In this document: in pieces, positions 25,437-35,875 of the stretch
Layout: each line of letters starts with the position of its first letter
Numbering within the stretch: the first letter of the stretch is position 1
Assembly (NCBI GenBank): GCA_016709025.1
Contig: JADJEQ010000003.1
Location: 1 to 64,000, forward strand
Source of the DNA: Bacteroidales bacterium
GTDB lineage: Bacteria > Bacteroidota > Bacteroidia > Bacteroidales > Lentimicrobiaceae
DNA length: 64,000 nucleotides
Direction: 5' to 3'
The notes under the pieces: model-generated
The model's database searches: none
What the model saw: the letters and a program-made list of their open reading frames with translations, nothing else
Told to the model about the DNA's origin: nothing
Position numbers and translations under genes: made by a program

Positions 25437-25547
25437 TGCTAACAAAGCCTAAACGCTAAAGGGCTTTTGGTTGTCAGGAGAAAGATTGTACATTTATTGA
25501 TAATTGTGCCGGCCGGAAAGACGCGTTTTCAAAAGTGCACGTCAGCA
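25437..25547 (+). repeat. Terminal attC site, family A, right arm lost
   Basis: R'' TGCTAAC (25437-25443), left arm CCTAAACGCT and centre are recognisable up to TTTTCAAAAGTGCACGTCAGC. The rest (ATACAAAACAGAC) no longer matches, so R' is missing. It marks the end of the array. Confidence 0.8.
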
Positions 25548-25590
25548 TACAAAACAGACTTTCAATGTCGACCCTGATATTCAACAGCTT

Positions 25591-26559
25591 ATGACAAAAA
25601 GAGATTTTTTTTTCACAACAATAATTATTTTGTTGACCTTTTCCGGACATCAGGCAGTTGCTCAGAATTCAGCGGACAAAAAAATCCTCTGGACAACCGA
25701 TTGGAGTCCGGATGGGAAATACATTGCAATCGGTGGAAACATTGATACGCTTAAAATTTATTCATCAAAAAACCTTCAACTGTATAAATCCTATCCGACC
25801 AGGAACACGATTACCTGCGTAAAATGGCATCCATTCAAAAACATACTTGCTGTTGGGATACAAGCATCAAGTGATAAGGTCCGTATTATAAATTTTGATT
25901 CCGACAGGATAATTGAATTAGAAGGGATTTCACCCGATGGTGCCAGGGGAATTGACTGGAATTATTCAGGTGATTTACTGGCTGTTGCAGATAATGACGG
26001 GCAAATTTCAATATTTGAAACAGAAGGTAAACTTATCAGGAAAATTAAACATGACAATACGAAAAGTATAACCTCCATAGATTGGCATCCATTTAAAAAT
26101 ATCTTCATAACTGTCGGCGATAAAATCAGAATATTCGATGTTGGCGGGAAATTGCTAAAAACAATTGCTCACCGACAGGAAGAAGTTCTATTATTAAGCG
26201 TTGCCTGGCACAAAACCGGCGATTTTTTTGTAACCGGTGATTATGGCGACAACCAGAATAATGACAAGCCTTTGTTGCAATTCTGGTCAATGAATGGTGA
26301 TTTATTAAGATCAATTCAAATAAGCAAAGGTGAATACAGGAATATAACCTGGAACTCAAAAGGAAACAGATTGGCAACTGCCAGTGACGCGTTACGGATC
26401 CTTGATACAAATGGAAAACTTGTTTCCGAAGGAAATTCCAAGGACTATCTATGGGGAGTGGCCTGGAATAAGAGAGGGAACAGAATAGTTACAACAAGTA
26501 AAGAACAAAGTGTCATTATCTGGGATAGCAAAGGGAGACAAAAAATGATTATTGAATAA
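25591..26559 (+). CDS. Secreted WD40-repeat protein
   Basis: A 322-residue protein: a signal peptide (residues 1-24, ending AVAQ) and about seven WD40-type blades recognisable by WSPDGKYIAIGG, WHPFKNILAVG, WNYSGDLLAVADNDG, WHPFKNIFITVGD and a final VIIWDSKG. It should fold as one beta-propeller in the periplasm or at the surface and act as a binding scaffold. I start at the ATG at 25591, which begins the signal peptide; the frame is open upstream into the attC remnant. No attC follows it, so it is either the last cassette with its site lost or the first resident gene after the array. Confidence 0.78.
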   Translation: MTKRDFFFTTIIILLTFSGHQAVAQNSADKKILWTTDWSPDGKYIAIGGNIDTLKIYSSKNLQLYKSYPTRNTITCVKWHPFKNILAVGIQASSDKVRIINFDSDRIIELEGISPDGARGIDWNYSGDLLAVADNDGQISIFETEGKLIRKIKHDNTKSITSIDWHPFKNIFITVGDKIRIFDVGGKLLKTIAHRQEEVLLLSVAWHKTGDFFVTGDYGDNQNNDKPLLQFWSMNGDLLRSIQISKGEYRNITWNSKGNRLATASDALRILDTNGKLVSEGNSKDYLWGVAWNKRGNRIVTTSKEQSVIIWDSKGRQKMIIE

Positions 26560-26703
26560 AATTCAGTCCATTTCAATATTACTTTAGACTCGCATTCTTT
26601 CTTCCAGGGTCCCGGAATCAACAAATCTCACCTAAAAGTGTTTTCCTTTTATTGCAGTCTCTGAATCCGGTAACAGAATTCAAACAGACTCTTAAAAAAC
26701 TCA

Positions 26704-27816
26704 ATGAAATTGACACAAATGACTTTAAATATAGTTTTACTTTGGAGTGTATTGGCTTCATTGCCATCGTGTAATGGCCAGGTTACAACCCACAATCAGA
26801 GCAACCATTTAATGTCAGAAATTTCAATGGGTGACACTGTAAATGAAACCGGAGATAGTTTATGGTACATTTATCAGGATACAAAAAACAACTACTGGTT
26901 TGGAAGCAATGGTGAAGGTGTATTTCTTTTTGATGGGAAAACCATCCTGAATTTTACAACAAAAAACGGACTTTGCAGCGATAGTATAAGACAAATACAG
27001 GAAGATGAATCCGGAAACATTTACTTCTCTACAATGAATGGCATCAATAAATATGATGGTAAAAAATTTACCACTTTAGAGCCGGTTAAGAGTGATAACT
27101 GGAAATCAGAAACAAATGATTTGTGGTTTTATATGTTAGGCAAAAGAAACGAACATGGTCCTTATCGCTACGATGGGAAAACACTATACAATCTGGAGTT
27201 TCCAAAACACTACCTCCACGATGATTTTTATGAAAGGGGCATTAATCCGTTTTTTAGTCCTTATGAAATATACTGCATTTACAAAGACCGTAAAGGAGCT
27301 ATCTGGTTTGGCACTTCCGTTTTTGGTGCCTGCCGTTTTGATGGTCAATCAATAAAGTGGATGTATGAAAGTGATTTAACGATTGTTCCAAATGGCGGTA
27401 GTTTTGGAATTCGCTCCATATATGAAGACAAGGAAGGCAGTTTTTGGTTTTGCAATACCCGGCACCGATACATCTTCGATTTGAAAGAAACAGCCAAAAG
27501 CGACAGACTGAAGTATCAAAAAACAAACGGAATTGGAAACGAGGAAATCTTTGATGGAGATGAGTATATTTATTACTCACACATTGTAGAAGACAACAAT
27601 GGAGATATCTGGTTGACAACGTGGGATAAGGGCGTATTTAAATACGACGGAAAAAACATCACCCGTTATCCGGTTAAAAATGGTTCGGAAGACGTGAACC
27701 TGGTCTCTATGTACAAAGACAAACAGGGCGTTTTATGGCTTGGAACCATTGAAAACGGCGCATATAAATTCAATGGTAAAACATTTGAAAAGTTCGTACC
27801 TGAAAAGAACTCATAG
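26704..27816 (+). CDS. Lipoprotein with two-component-regulator propeller repeats
   Basis: A 370-residue protein with a lipobox (SLPSC, Cys23). About six repeats of the Reg_prop type follow, of the form D-x-x-G-x-x-W-F-G-T-x-x-x-G-x-x-x-F-D-G-K (for example KDRKGAIWFGTSVFGACRFDG and KDKQGVLWLGTIENGAYKFNG). In Bacteroidota such propellers usually form the sensor half of hybrid two-component systems; here there is no kinase domain, so it is a stand-alone binding protein. It lies downstream of the WD40 protein on the same strand, 144 bases away. Confidence 0.75.
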   Translation: MKLTQMTLNIVLLWSVLASLPSCNGQVTTHNQSNHLMSEISMGDTVNETGDSLWYIYQDTKNNYWFGSNGEGVFLFDGKTILNFTTKNGLCSDSIRQIQEDESGNIYFSTMNGINKYDGKKFTTLEPVKSDNWKSETNDLWFYMLGKRNEHGPYRYDGKTLYNLEFPKHYLHDDFYERGINPFFSPYEIYCIYKDRKGAIWFGTSVFGACRFDGQSIKWMYESDLTIVPNGGSFGIRSIYEDKEGSFWFCNTRHRYIFDLKETAKSDRLKYQKTNGIGNEEIFDGDEYIYYSHIVEDNNGDIWLTTWDKGVFKYDGKNITRYPVKNGSEDVNLVSMYKDKQGVLWLGTIENGAYKFNGKTFEKFVPEKNS

Positions 27817-27870
27817 GGTAAATGTTTTCAATATAACTTTGTTCCGGGTTAATTTACGTCAGATACAGGT

Positions 27871-28527
27871 ATGCAAAATATTAAGTTTTACAGCGATCGC
27901 GAAGAAAAAATGAATTACATGACTCATGCCTTCGGCGTATTGATGGCTGTGGGTGCTACTATCGTGTTACTCCGCAGGTCTGTTTCTGCCGCAAATGGTT
28001 GGGCTTTGGCTGCGTATTCCATCTTCGGGTTTGGGATGTTGGCCTGCATGCTTTCGTCAACCATATATCATTTTACACAGGATCCAAAACGAAAGTCTTT
28101 TATGCGTCATATAGATCACGGAAGCATCTATGTGCTCATTGCATCAACTTATTCGCCGTTTACCCTTATATTGTTGCGGAACGAAGGTTACTGGGGCTGG
28201 GGGATTTTCACCCTGATCTGGCTGACGGCCCTGATTGGCATCGGCTTTAATTTCAGAACACTCAAGGCCAATAACCATCTCAAAACGGCTTCTTATGTGC
28301 TGATGGGTATGATTGTATTCATTGCCATAAAACCCCTGGTGGATGTTGCATTGGAAAAAGATTGTCCTGGTGTTTTGTATTGGCTGGGTGCCGGAGGTGT
28401 ATTTTATATTGCCGGATCTTTCTTCTACGCACTTGCCAAACATGAGTTTGTTCATGCGGTATTCCATATATTCGTGCTTTTGGGGTTGGCATGTCACATC
28501 GTTGCGGCCTGGCTGATTCCACTATAA
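27871..28527 (+). CDS. Hemolysin III / PAQR-family membrane protein
   Basis: A 218-residue seven-helix membrane protein of the HlyIII/YqfA family. Typical features are the N-terminal EEKMNYMTHAFGVL, the STIYHFTQDPKRKSFMRHIDHGSIYVLIA block with conserved His and Asp residues, and the final EFVHAVFHIFVLLGLACH with the histidines that bind zinc in the related PAQR receptors. Despite the name its cellular role is unsettled (lipid hydrolase activity has been proposed). It is an ordinary chromosomal gene and the first after the array with typical core composition. Confidence 0.85.
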   Translation: MQNIKFYSDREEKMNYMTHAFGVLMAVGATIVLLRRSVSAANGWALAAYSIFGFGMLACMLSSTIYHFTQDPKRKSFMRHIDHGSIYVLIASTYSPFTLILLRNEGYWGWGIFTLIWLTALIGIGFNFRTLKANNHLKTASYVLMGMIVFIAIKPLVDVALEKDCPGVLYWLGAGGVFYIAGSFFYALAKHEFVHAVFHIFVLLGLACHIVAAWLIPL

Positions 28528-28808
28528 GTATCTGGTTTTAAGCCCATATTTTTATTTTTCCATATCTGGTTAAGGATTTAATCAAGGGAACAGGCAATAG
28601 CCAGAAGTTGAAAATATGGCTCTCAAACCATGATCCTTGTGAAAGGCCAGTTATAAAGATTGCTCAATCAAACCACTTAACCAGTGGCCAGTAACCAGTA
28701 AGTAAACGTCATTGTGAATAAATTAATTTATTAGTCTCAGATCCGGTTCGTAACTGAAAGACTTAATTTAGCAAAATACAATTACTTACAATAATTATTC
28801 ATCTCATT

Positions 28809-30806
28809 ATGCTTAAAATACTGATTATACAAATTTCATTATTGGTCTGTATCAGCTCGTATTGTCAGATAGCAGACACATCAGCTAACAGATGGAAGAT
28901 GGCCTCAACAGGGAAAATTGTATGGCAAATTAAGGACAACCTGCCTCACAATGACCACCTGGAAATGAGCGGACGCAAAATTTCGGCTGTTCTGCGCTAT
29001 CAGGTGAATGGTGACAGCAGTTTCTCCCTTAACAGGACCATTGTATGGCCCATGCTCCGTACAATCCCAAATAATACCCATGCCAGTTTTATCCGCAGCT
29101 TCAACCTGGATCTGTTAAACTACATCAACATAAACGGTAAACAGATAAAACAGCAAAAAACTCAGGAAATTTCCTTAAACGGCTTGATGACAGTAAAAAG
29201 TAAAATTGACCAAAACATAGAGATAACCCGTGTTTTATTCCCTTCAGCAACATTACCGGTTTTTTGCGAATATTATGATTTAAAAAACCGCGGCAATAAA
29301 AAAGTAAATATCGAAATTCCATCGGTCGATGTGAAATACTTCAGCGATGCTTCCAATGGCGTAGATGGAAGTTATACCGTTGAAACAAAAGTTATCAATC
29401 ATGGAACTTTCAGCCTGGACATTGGCGATAGCATTCAATTCGGGTTAATATTTCATGCCTGTAAAAGCGGTGAGATGTTCCCCGGAATAAACCTGAATGA
29501 TGAACTTGAAGGCCGGAATGCCCTGATAGCGGAATGGAGTCAGAACCTGGTTCTGGAAACCCCGAACCAAACCCTGAACAGCATGTTTACGTTCGCAAAA
29601 ATAAGAGCTTCGGAGAGTATTTTTGAAACCAGGGGTGGATTGATGCACAGCCCTGGTGGCGAAGCGTATTACGCCGCTATATGGGCAAATGACCAGGCAG
29701 AATACATAGGACCATTTTTCCCATTTTTGGGTTACCAAACCGGAAATCAGGCTACTATGAATGCTTATATGCATTTTGCCCGTTTCATGAATGAAGCTTA
29801 TAAACCCATTCCAAGTTCTGTTATTGCTGAAGGATTGGATATATGGAATGGTGCAGGTGACAGGGGTGACCAGGCTATGATTGCCTATGGTGCTTCACGT
29901 TTCGCTCTTACACTGGGTGACAGGGAGACCGCCCTGAAGCTCTGGAATTTGATTGAGTGGTGTCTGGAATACCTTGACCGGAAAGTAAACGACAAAGGCG
30001 TTGTAACTTCCGATACCGATGAACTCGAAGGAAGATTTCCAGCCGGTGATGCCAATCTTTGTACTTCATCCCTGTATTATGATGCACTGGTTTCGGCTGC
30101 ATACCTTGGCAATGAATTAGGCAAACCAGCGCATCAGGTGAATGATTTTCTGAACCGGGCAGATCTGTTGAAACAAGCCATTGAAAAACATTTTGGATTT
30201 AAGGTGGGCGGGTTTGACACCTACCGGTATTATGAGGGTAACGATGTGCTTCGCGCATGGATTTGCATGCCTCTCACGGTCGGTATATTCGACCGGAAAC
30301 CAGGTACGGTCAATGCACTTTTTTCACCGGGATTGTGGACAGTAGATGGATTGGCAACCCAGGCCGGCGAAAAAACATTCTGGGACCGGGCAACCTTGTA
30401 TGCTCTTAGAGGCGTTTTTGCTGCCGGCGAGAAAGAAAAAGCGTTAAACTTCCTGGAATATTATTCCAATCGCAGGTTATTGGGGGAACATGTCCCCTAT
30501 GCAGTGGAAGCATTTCCAGAAGGCAATCAACGCCATTTATCAGCCGAAAGCGGTTTGTACTGCCGCATATTTACCGAAGGATTGTTTGGTATCCGGCCTA
30601 CCGGATTAAAATCGTTTAACCTTACTCCGCAATTACCAAAGGAATGGAACATCATGAAGTTGAAAAACATCCATGCATTTGCCTCAATCTTCGATATTCA
30701 GATTAAACGAATAAAGGAAAAAATTGAAATCGATATAATATCCGGGAATAAGTCAATTTACAGCATAATTGTCAATGACGGCGAAACTGTTCAGGTGAAA
30801 TTATAA
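28809..30806 (+). CDS. Secreted six-hairpin glycosidase-like protein
   Basis: A 665-residue protein: a signal peptide (ends SSYCQ, about residue 20), an N-terminal beta-sandwich of about 240 residues, and an (alpha/alpha)6 barrel recognisable by WANDQAEYIGPFFPFLGY, EGLDIWNGAGDRGDQAMIAYG and SLYYDALVSAAYLGNEL. The layout resembles alpha-L-rhamnosidase-type and related six-hairpin glycoside hydrolases; I cannot assign a GH family or substrate. E and D residues in the DELEGRFPAGDANL loop are candidate catalytic acids. It is preceded by a 281-bp gap, so it probably has its own promoter. Confidence 0.7.
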   Translation: MLKILIIQISLLVCISSYCQIADTSANRWKMASTGKIVWQIKDNLPHNDHLEMSGRKISAVLRYQVNGDSSFSLNRTIVWPMLRTIPNNTHASFIRSFNLDLLNYININGKQIKQQKTQEISLNGLMTVKSKIDQNIEITRVLFPSATLPVFCEYYDLKNRGNKKVNIEIPSVDVKYFSDASNGVDGSYTVETKVINHGTFSLDIGDSIQFGLIFHACKSGEMFPGINLNDELEGRNALIAEWSQNLVLETPNQTLNSMFTFAKIRASESIFETRGGLMHSPGGEAYYAAIWANDQAEYIGPFFPFLGYQTGNQATMNAYMHFARFMNEAYKPIPSSVIAEGLDIWNGAGDRGDQAMIAYGASRFALTLGDRETALKLWNLIEWCLEYLDRKVNDKGVVTSDTDELEGRFPAGDANLCTSSLYYDALVSAAYLGNELGKPAHQVNDFLNRADLLKQAIEKHFGFKVGGFDTYRYYEGNDVLRAWICMPLTVGIFDRKPGTVNALFSPGLWTVDGLATQAGEKTFWDRATLYALRGVFAAGEKEKALNFLEYYSNRRLLGEHVPYAVEAFPEGNQRHLSAESGLYCRIFTEGLFGIRPTGLKSFNLTPQLPKEWNIMKLKNIHAFASIFDIQIKRIKEKIEIDIISGNKSIYSIIVNDGETVQVKL

Positions 30807-30863
30807 CAATCAAGCTGTTGAATTAAATAATTTTGACAAACATGAATTAAAAACAAATCTTGC

Positions 30864-31340
30864 ATGCAACCAGTAATTAAATACCTGAAAGAGAAGAAAT
30901 TAGTAGGAAAACGGTTGAAAATGAGTTTAACCGGCAATAAAACCGGTGAGCTCTGGGGAAACTTCATGCCCAGGCGCAGAGAAGTCAGGAACAACCTGAC
31001 AAATGACTTGTTTTCTTTACAGGTATTCGACAAATCATATTTTGACAATTTTGATCCGGCAACAGAGTTTGAAAAATGGGCATTGGTTGAAGTTTCAGAC
31101 TTTGAACATGTTCCATCCGGATTTGAAACATTTACGTTAAAAAGCGGACAATATGCTGTTTTCACATACAAAGGTTCAGGCAAAGACAACAGCATATTTG
31201 AGTATATCTTTTCAACCTGGTTGCCAGATTCCGGCTATATAACAGACGACAGACCGCATTTTGAGATACTGGGCGACCATTATAAAAACGGGGATCCCGA
31301 TTCGGAAGAAGAAATATGGATACCAATTAAACCAAAATAA
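30864..31340 (+). CDS. GyrI-like effector-binding domain protein
   Basis: A 158-residue protein made of one GyrI-like/AraC effector-binding domain (PF06445): the opening KKLVGKRLKMSLTGNKTGELWGNF, the GQYAVFTYKGSGKD strand and the ending EEEIWIPI are characteristic. Such stand-alone domains bind small hydrophobic or cationic molecules, and some hydrolyse them. There is no helix-turn-helix. It lies 57 bases after the glycosidase gene on the same strand. Confidence 0.75.
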   Translation: MQPVIKYLKEKKLVGKRLKMSLTGNKTGELWGNFMPRRREVRNNLTNDLFSLQVFDKSYFDNFDPATEFEKWALVEVSDFEHVPSGFETFTLKSGQYAVFTYKGSGKDNSIFEYIFSTWLPDSGYITDDRPHFEILGDHYKNGDPDSEEEIWIPIKPK

Positions 31341-31433
31341 TGGCTTTCGCAAAAACCGGTCTGACCAATGGATAAAAGAATTTTAACCTGAATACCAATG
31401 CGGAAAGGATAAATTATCAGCTTCCGAATCAGT

Positions 31434-32012
31434 CTATTTCATTTTCCTGCCCAGCCTTTCAGCCTTGGCGATCCATTGTTCACGTTTATGTTCTGAAGAA
31501 ATTTTAAGCGATCCGATGGTTGTAACCCTCACCGGCCGGATGCCGCAGAATTCCAGTATGCCCCTCTTCATTGCATTGTGACCCGGACGGCGATAAACCA
31601 GCCAATAGTACCACGGCGGGGTATCCATGGTGACAATAATCCTGGCCGAACGTCCTTTCAGGAGTTTATCCCATAAAAGACTGCCTTTCCGATATTTAAA
31701 TGCAAATCCAGGTAAAAATGTCCGGTCTATAAATCCTTTCATCAGGGCCGGAAACGTTGACCACCAATTGGGGTAGATGAGTACAATGTGGTCGGCCCAG
31801 GTGATGTCTTGCTGGGCTTTGACGAGGTCAGGCTCCAGTTCCTGATTTCCCCGGTAACCTTCGCTGAAATTCAGGTCGAACCGAAGTTTTCGCAAAACAA
31901 TTTCCCTGATTTCGGCACCCGAAGCCATCGCTCCTTTTTTATACGATTCTCTCAGGGAGTCAGAAAATGTGTCGTTTACAGGATGTCCGAGTATGATGAG
32001 TATTTTCTTCAT
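31434..32012 (-). CDS. NAD(P)H:quinone-reductase-like flavoprotein
   Basis: A 192-residue flavodoxin-fold protein of PF02525 (NQO/KefF/MdaB type). The opening KKILIILGHPVNDTFSDSL is the FMN/FAD phosphate-binding loop, followed by the YPNWWSTFPALMKGFIDRTFLPGFAF block that contacts the flavin and forms the dimer. It should transfer two electrons from NAD(P)H to quinones or similar acceptors in the cytoplasm. It is encoded head-to-tail after lon, 44 bases from its end, and could be read through from the lon promoter. Confidence 0.82.
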   Translation of the reverse strand: MKKILIILGHPVNDTFSDSLRESYKKGAMASGAEIREIVLRKLRFDLNFSEGYRGNQELEPDLVKAQQDITWADHIVLIYPNWWSTFPALMKGFIDRTFLPGFAFKYRKGSLLWDKLLKGRSARIIVTMDTPPWYYWLVYRRPGHNAMKRGILEFCGIRPVRVTTIGSLKISSEHKREQWIAKAERLGRKMK

Positions 32013-32055
32013 TCAGGATTTGAGTACAGACGACCGGGAAACCCGGTAACATCTA

Positions 32056-34500
32056 TTAATAATTAATTTTCAGATGATTGCGGCCTTTGGTGGTTGTAAG
32101 GGCAATATTGATAACATCAATCATCTGATCAACATAATGAAAATTAAGGCCTTTCAGATAAACCGGTTTAATTTCTTCAATATCCTTCTGGTTTTCTTTT
32201 GGCAGGATGATGTCCTTGATTCCCGATCTCCGGGCAGCAAGAATTTTTTCTTTGATCCCTCCTACCGGCAACACTTTGCCCCTGAGGGTAATTTCGCCGG
32301 TCATGGCCAGTTTTGGTTTGATAAGACGCTGTGTAAAAGCCGAAGCCAATGCCGTAAACATAGTGATACCGGCTGAAGGACCGTCTTTGGGAGTGGCTCC
32401 TTCCGGAACATGGAGGTGAACATTCCACTTTTCGAAAACGGTCGGGTCGAGATCGAGCAAATGAGAGTGTGCCTTCAGGTATTCATAGGCCAGGGTAGCT
32501 GATTCCTTCATGACATCGCCAAGGTTGCCTGTCACCCCTAAAGCGCCTTTGCCGTGGCTCAGACTGGTTTCAACATACAGTATTTCGCCTCCGACGGGGG
32601 TCTAGGCAAGACCGGTAACAACACCTGCATCGTGGGGTGCAGCATCGTTCTCGTGATGAAATTTAACCGGGCCCAGAATCTTTTTCAGGTCAGCTTCATC
32701 AACGACGATATTGTATTTCTCACCGGTAACGATATACCGGGCCTGATGCCTGATAATTTTTGCAATCTGCTTTTCGAGCAAACGAACACCTGACTCACGG
32801 GTAAAACCATCAACGATCTTTTCCAGGATTTTTTTAGAAAATTCCAGCTGATCCTGACGTACCCCATGTTCTTTCAACTGTTTGGGCACCAGGTGACGAC
32901 GGGCAATCTCAATTTTCTCTTCCAGCAGGTAGCCGGTGATTTCTATAATCTCCATCCTGTCGCGCAATGCCGGGTGAATCGTATTCAGGTTGTTGGCTGT
33001 TGCGATAAACATCACCTTCGACAGATCATATTCCATTTCTATGAAATTGTCGTAGAATGTACTGTTTTGCTCTGGATCAAGCACTTCGAGCAATGCGGCT
33101 GCAGGGTCGCCGTTGATATTTGCTCCTATTACCTTATCAATTTCATCAAGAACAAAAACAGGGTTCGATGCTTTCGCTTTGCGGATACTCTGAAGTATCC
33201 GGCCAGGCATGGCACCAATGTAAGTCTTGCGGTGCCCCCTGATTTCGGCTTCGTCGCGCAGACCACCCAGTGACATCCGGATATAGTTCCGGTGTACCGC
33301 TTCGGCAACCGATTTTCCCAGGGATGTTTTTCCAACCCCGGGAGGACCATACAGGCAAAGGATCGGTGACTTCATATCGCCTTTAAGTTTTAATACCGCA
33401 AGGTATTCAATGATACGGTCCTTCACGGTATCGAGTCCGAAGTGGTCACGGTCAAGCACTTTTTGCGCTCTCTTCAGGTCGAAGTTATCCAGGGTATTTT
33501 CATTCCAGGGGAGATCGATCAATACCTGCAGATAATTTAATTGCATGGAATACTCCATGGCTGCCGGGTTCATCCGCTGAAGCTTGAGCAATTCCTTTTC
33601 AAATACTTCCGAAACACTTTGAGGCCATAATTTTTTTTGTGCTTTTCCTCTCAGTTCGGAAATGTCCTGGGTATGAGGATTATCGCCCAGTTCTTCCTGA
33701 ATGGTCTTGATTTGTTGGTTTAACAGGTAATCGCGCTGTTGCTTGTCGAGATCAATCTTCACCTTATTCTGGATCTGATTCTTGAGTTCAATAATCTGCA
33801 GTTCTTTCGTGAGTAGCCCCAGAACGGTATTTGCCCTTTCGGGTAAATCGTCAATGGCAAGTAACATCTGCTTCTCTTCAAGTGAGATATTCAGGTTGGA
33901 TGAGATGAAATTTACCAGAAAAACCGGGCTCTCAATATTTCTTATTGCAAATACGGAATCAGACGGAAGGTTTGGTGAAAGGTTAATAATCTGAATTGCA
34001 AGGTCTTTGATTGACGACATCAGGGCGTTGAATCGTTTATCCTTCACCACTTGTTTCTGGCTCCCAAATTGCTGAACACTGGCAATAAAATATGGATCTT
34101 CCTGAAGCATATCCAGCATTCTGAATCTCTTTTTACCCTGAATAATAGCCGTAGTAGAACCGTCAGGCATTTGCAAAAGCTTGATAATGTAAGCAATTGT
34201 GCCTATTTCATTCAGGTCGGTAAATGCGGGATCTTCTATTTCCACATCTCTCTGAGCTACTGCCCCGATTATTCTGTTACCTTTATAAAAATCCTTGATC
34301 AGGCGGATAGATTTATCGCGGCCGACTGTAATCGGGATGACAACCCCGGGAAAAAGTACGGTATTTCGTAAAGGCAGTATTGGAAGTGTATCAGGAACTG
34401 TTTCAGCATTCATTTGCTCTTCATCTTCAGAAGAAAGGAGCGGGATAAATTCAGTTTCATTCTCAATCAGGTCTGTTAACCTCAATCCATCATTGGTCAT
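32056..34500 (-). pseudogene. lon: Lon protease, interrupted by an in-frame TAG
   Basis: An ATP-dependent serine protease of 814 codons. Residues 1-632 carry the LonN domain (PILPLRNTVLFPG), the AAA module with Walker A GPPGVGKTS and the start of the protease domain. Codon 633 (32602-32604) is TAG where Lon has Trp in GLAWTPVGGE. The frame then continues to 32056 and holds the catalytic serine (PKDGPSAGITM) and lysine (VLPVGGIKEKI). So the product would be an ATPase without protease unless the codon is read through or is a one-base error (TGG to TAG). Flanking genes are intact. A separate ATG at about 32535 could start the C-terminal piece. Confidence 0.85.
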
Positions 34501-34604
34501 AGTAAGTTTCTTAATCCTGACAGGTTCTGTCAGCGTGACATATTAATAAATTGCATACCGGGAAACACGTATTGTCAAAATCCATGCCGTTGCATAAATC
34601 GGAT

Positions 34605-34634
34605 AAAAAAACCGGTATCATTTCTGGTACCGGA
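34605..34634 (-). terminator. Rho-independent terminator of the GlmU-like gene
   Basis: On the minus strand CCGGTA / TACCGG (34628-34633 and 34612-34617) enclose a 10-base loop, followed by TTTTTT. It separates the GlmU-like gene from lon. Confidence 0.7.
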
Positions 34635-34658
34635 TTAACAAGTCAGTTATTAAAAAGT

Positions 34659-35834
34659 TTACATTCTCCGATAGTTATGTGTCAGATTGTAAACATCCTC
34701 AATTAATTGTGAATCGATATCGGTGAATTCAAGATCTCTGCGTTTGTACATTCCTTTTGCTACTTCTATTGCCTTTTTCGGCAGGAATGTGGTAAATCCG
34801 GCTACACCTCCCCATTTGAATGAAGAGATAAAATTACGCTGGTAACCTGCACCAAATATGTTGGAGCTGACGCCAACCACTGTTCCGGTATTAAACATCG
34901 TATTGATACCACACTTTGTATGGTCGCCCATGATAACGCCACAAAATTGCTGTCCGGTTTCAATAAATGCCTCATCGGCGTAATTCCACAATTTTACAGT
35001 ATCGTAGGTATTTTTGAGGTTGGAAGTATTGGTATCTGCCCCCAGGTTGCACCATTCGGAGATTACGGAATGTCCCATAAAACCGTCGTGAGCCTTGTTG
35101 GAATAGCCGAAGATAACCGAGGAGGTAACCTCCCCTCCTACTTTTGAATAAGGACCAATGGTAGTAGGTCCGTATATTTTGGAAGCCATTTTGGTTTGGG
35201 CGTGTTCACAGAGGGCAATGGGTCCTCTGAGGTTACAACCTTCCATAACAACGGCATCTTTTCCAATGTAAATAGGCCCGTTTGAGGCATTGAGCGTTGA
35301 GAACAGGATTTCTGCTCCTTCTTCAATAAAAATATTCTCAGGGGCTATTGCGAAACTATGGGGTGGCAGGGGTTTTGATTTCCGGCCTTTGGTGATTAAC
35401 TCAAAGTCGGCTTTTATTGCATCACCGTTTTTAGCAAATACATCCCAGGTATTTAAAATCTCAAGATAATCTGCCTCGGTTTCAATTTCTTCAATGGCAC
35501 CTGATTGAGTTTCAAAGTCTTTCTCATTCAAATACATCGCAATTACCGTATCTCCCTTCACAAGGGCCTGACCTGGATTGAGCTTTCCAATTTCTGCAAT
35601 CAGTACTTTGTTTGGGCAGATAGCACCATTGATGATAATGTTATCCTTTTCCTTAACAAGAGGATATTTTGCTGAAAGATAGTTTTCGGTCAGGGTTGAA
35701 GTTTTACATTTGAGGTAAATTTCCCATTTCTCACGTATTGTAAGAATTCCAAATCTGATATCTGCAACTGGCCGAAGAAATGTCAGCGGTAAAAGATTAT
35801 TTCTTCTTGCTTCGTCAAAAAGAACATAGTTCAT
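34659..35834 (-). CDS. GlmU-family sugar-phosphate nucleotidyltransferase-like protein
   Basis: A 391-residue protein of the Bacteroidota-specific GlmU-like family. The N-terminal half is a degenerate nucleotidyltransferase (MNYVLFDEARRNNLLPLTFLRPVADIRFG lacks the usual G-x-G-T-R loop); the C-terminal half is a left-handed beta-helix with hexapeptide repeats (GPIYIGKDAVVMEGCNLRGP, YGPTTIGPYSKVGGEV). It probably acts in nucleotide-sugar or UDP-GlcNAc metabolism, but the weakened first domain makes the reaction uncertain. It is followed by a terminator at 34605-34634. Confidence 0.75.
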   Translation of the reverse strand: MNYVLFDEARRNNLLPLTFLRPVADIRFGILTIREKWEIYLKCKTSTLTENYLSAKYPLVKEKDNIIINGAICPNKVLIAEIGKLNPGQALVKGDTVIAMYLNEKDFETQSGAIEEIETEADYLEILNTWDVFAKNGDAIKADFELITKGRKSKPLPPHSFAIAPENIFIEEGAEILFSTLNASNGPIYIGKDAVVMEGCNLRGPIALCEHAQTKMASKIYGPTTIGPYSKVGGEVTSSVIFGYSNKAHDGFMGHSVISEWCNLGADTNTSNLKNTYDTVKLWNYADEAFIETGQQFCGVIMGDHTKCGINTMFNTGTVVGVSSNIFGAGYQRNFISSFKWGGVAGFTTFLPKKAIEVAKGMYKRRDLEFTDIDSQLIEDVYNLTHNYRRM

Positions 35835-35875
35835 AATCGTAAATATTAATAAGTGAAATCGATTTTCAAAAGTAA

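Noticed and set aside
25591..28527. Calling the WD40, propeller and hemolysin III genes cassettes
   Set aside because: No attC-like site follows any of them; only the WD40 gene could be a former last cassette.
34051..34371. Plus-strand frames opposite lon
   Set aside because: They are shadows of the lon coding sequence and have no family features.
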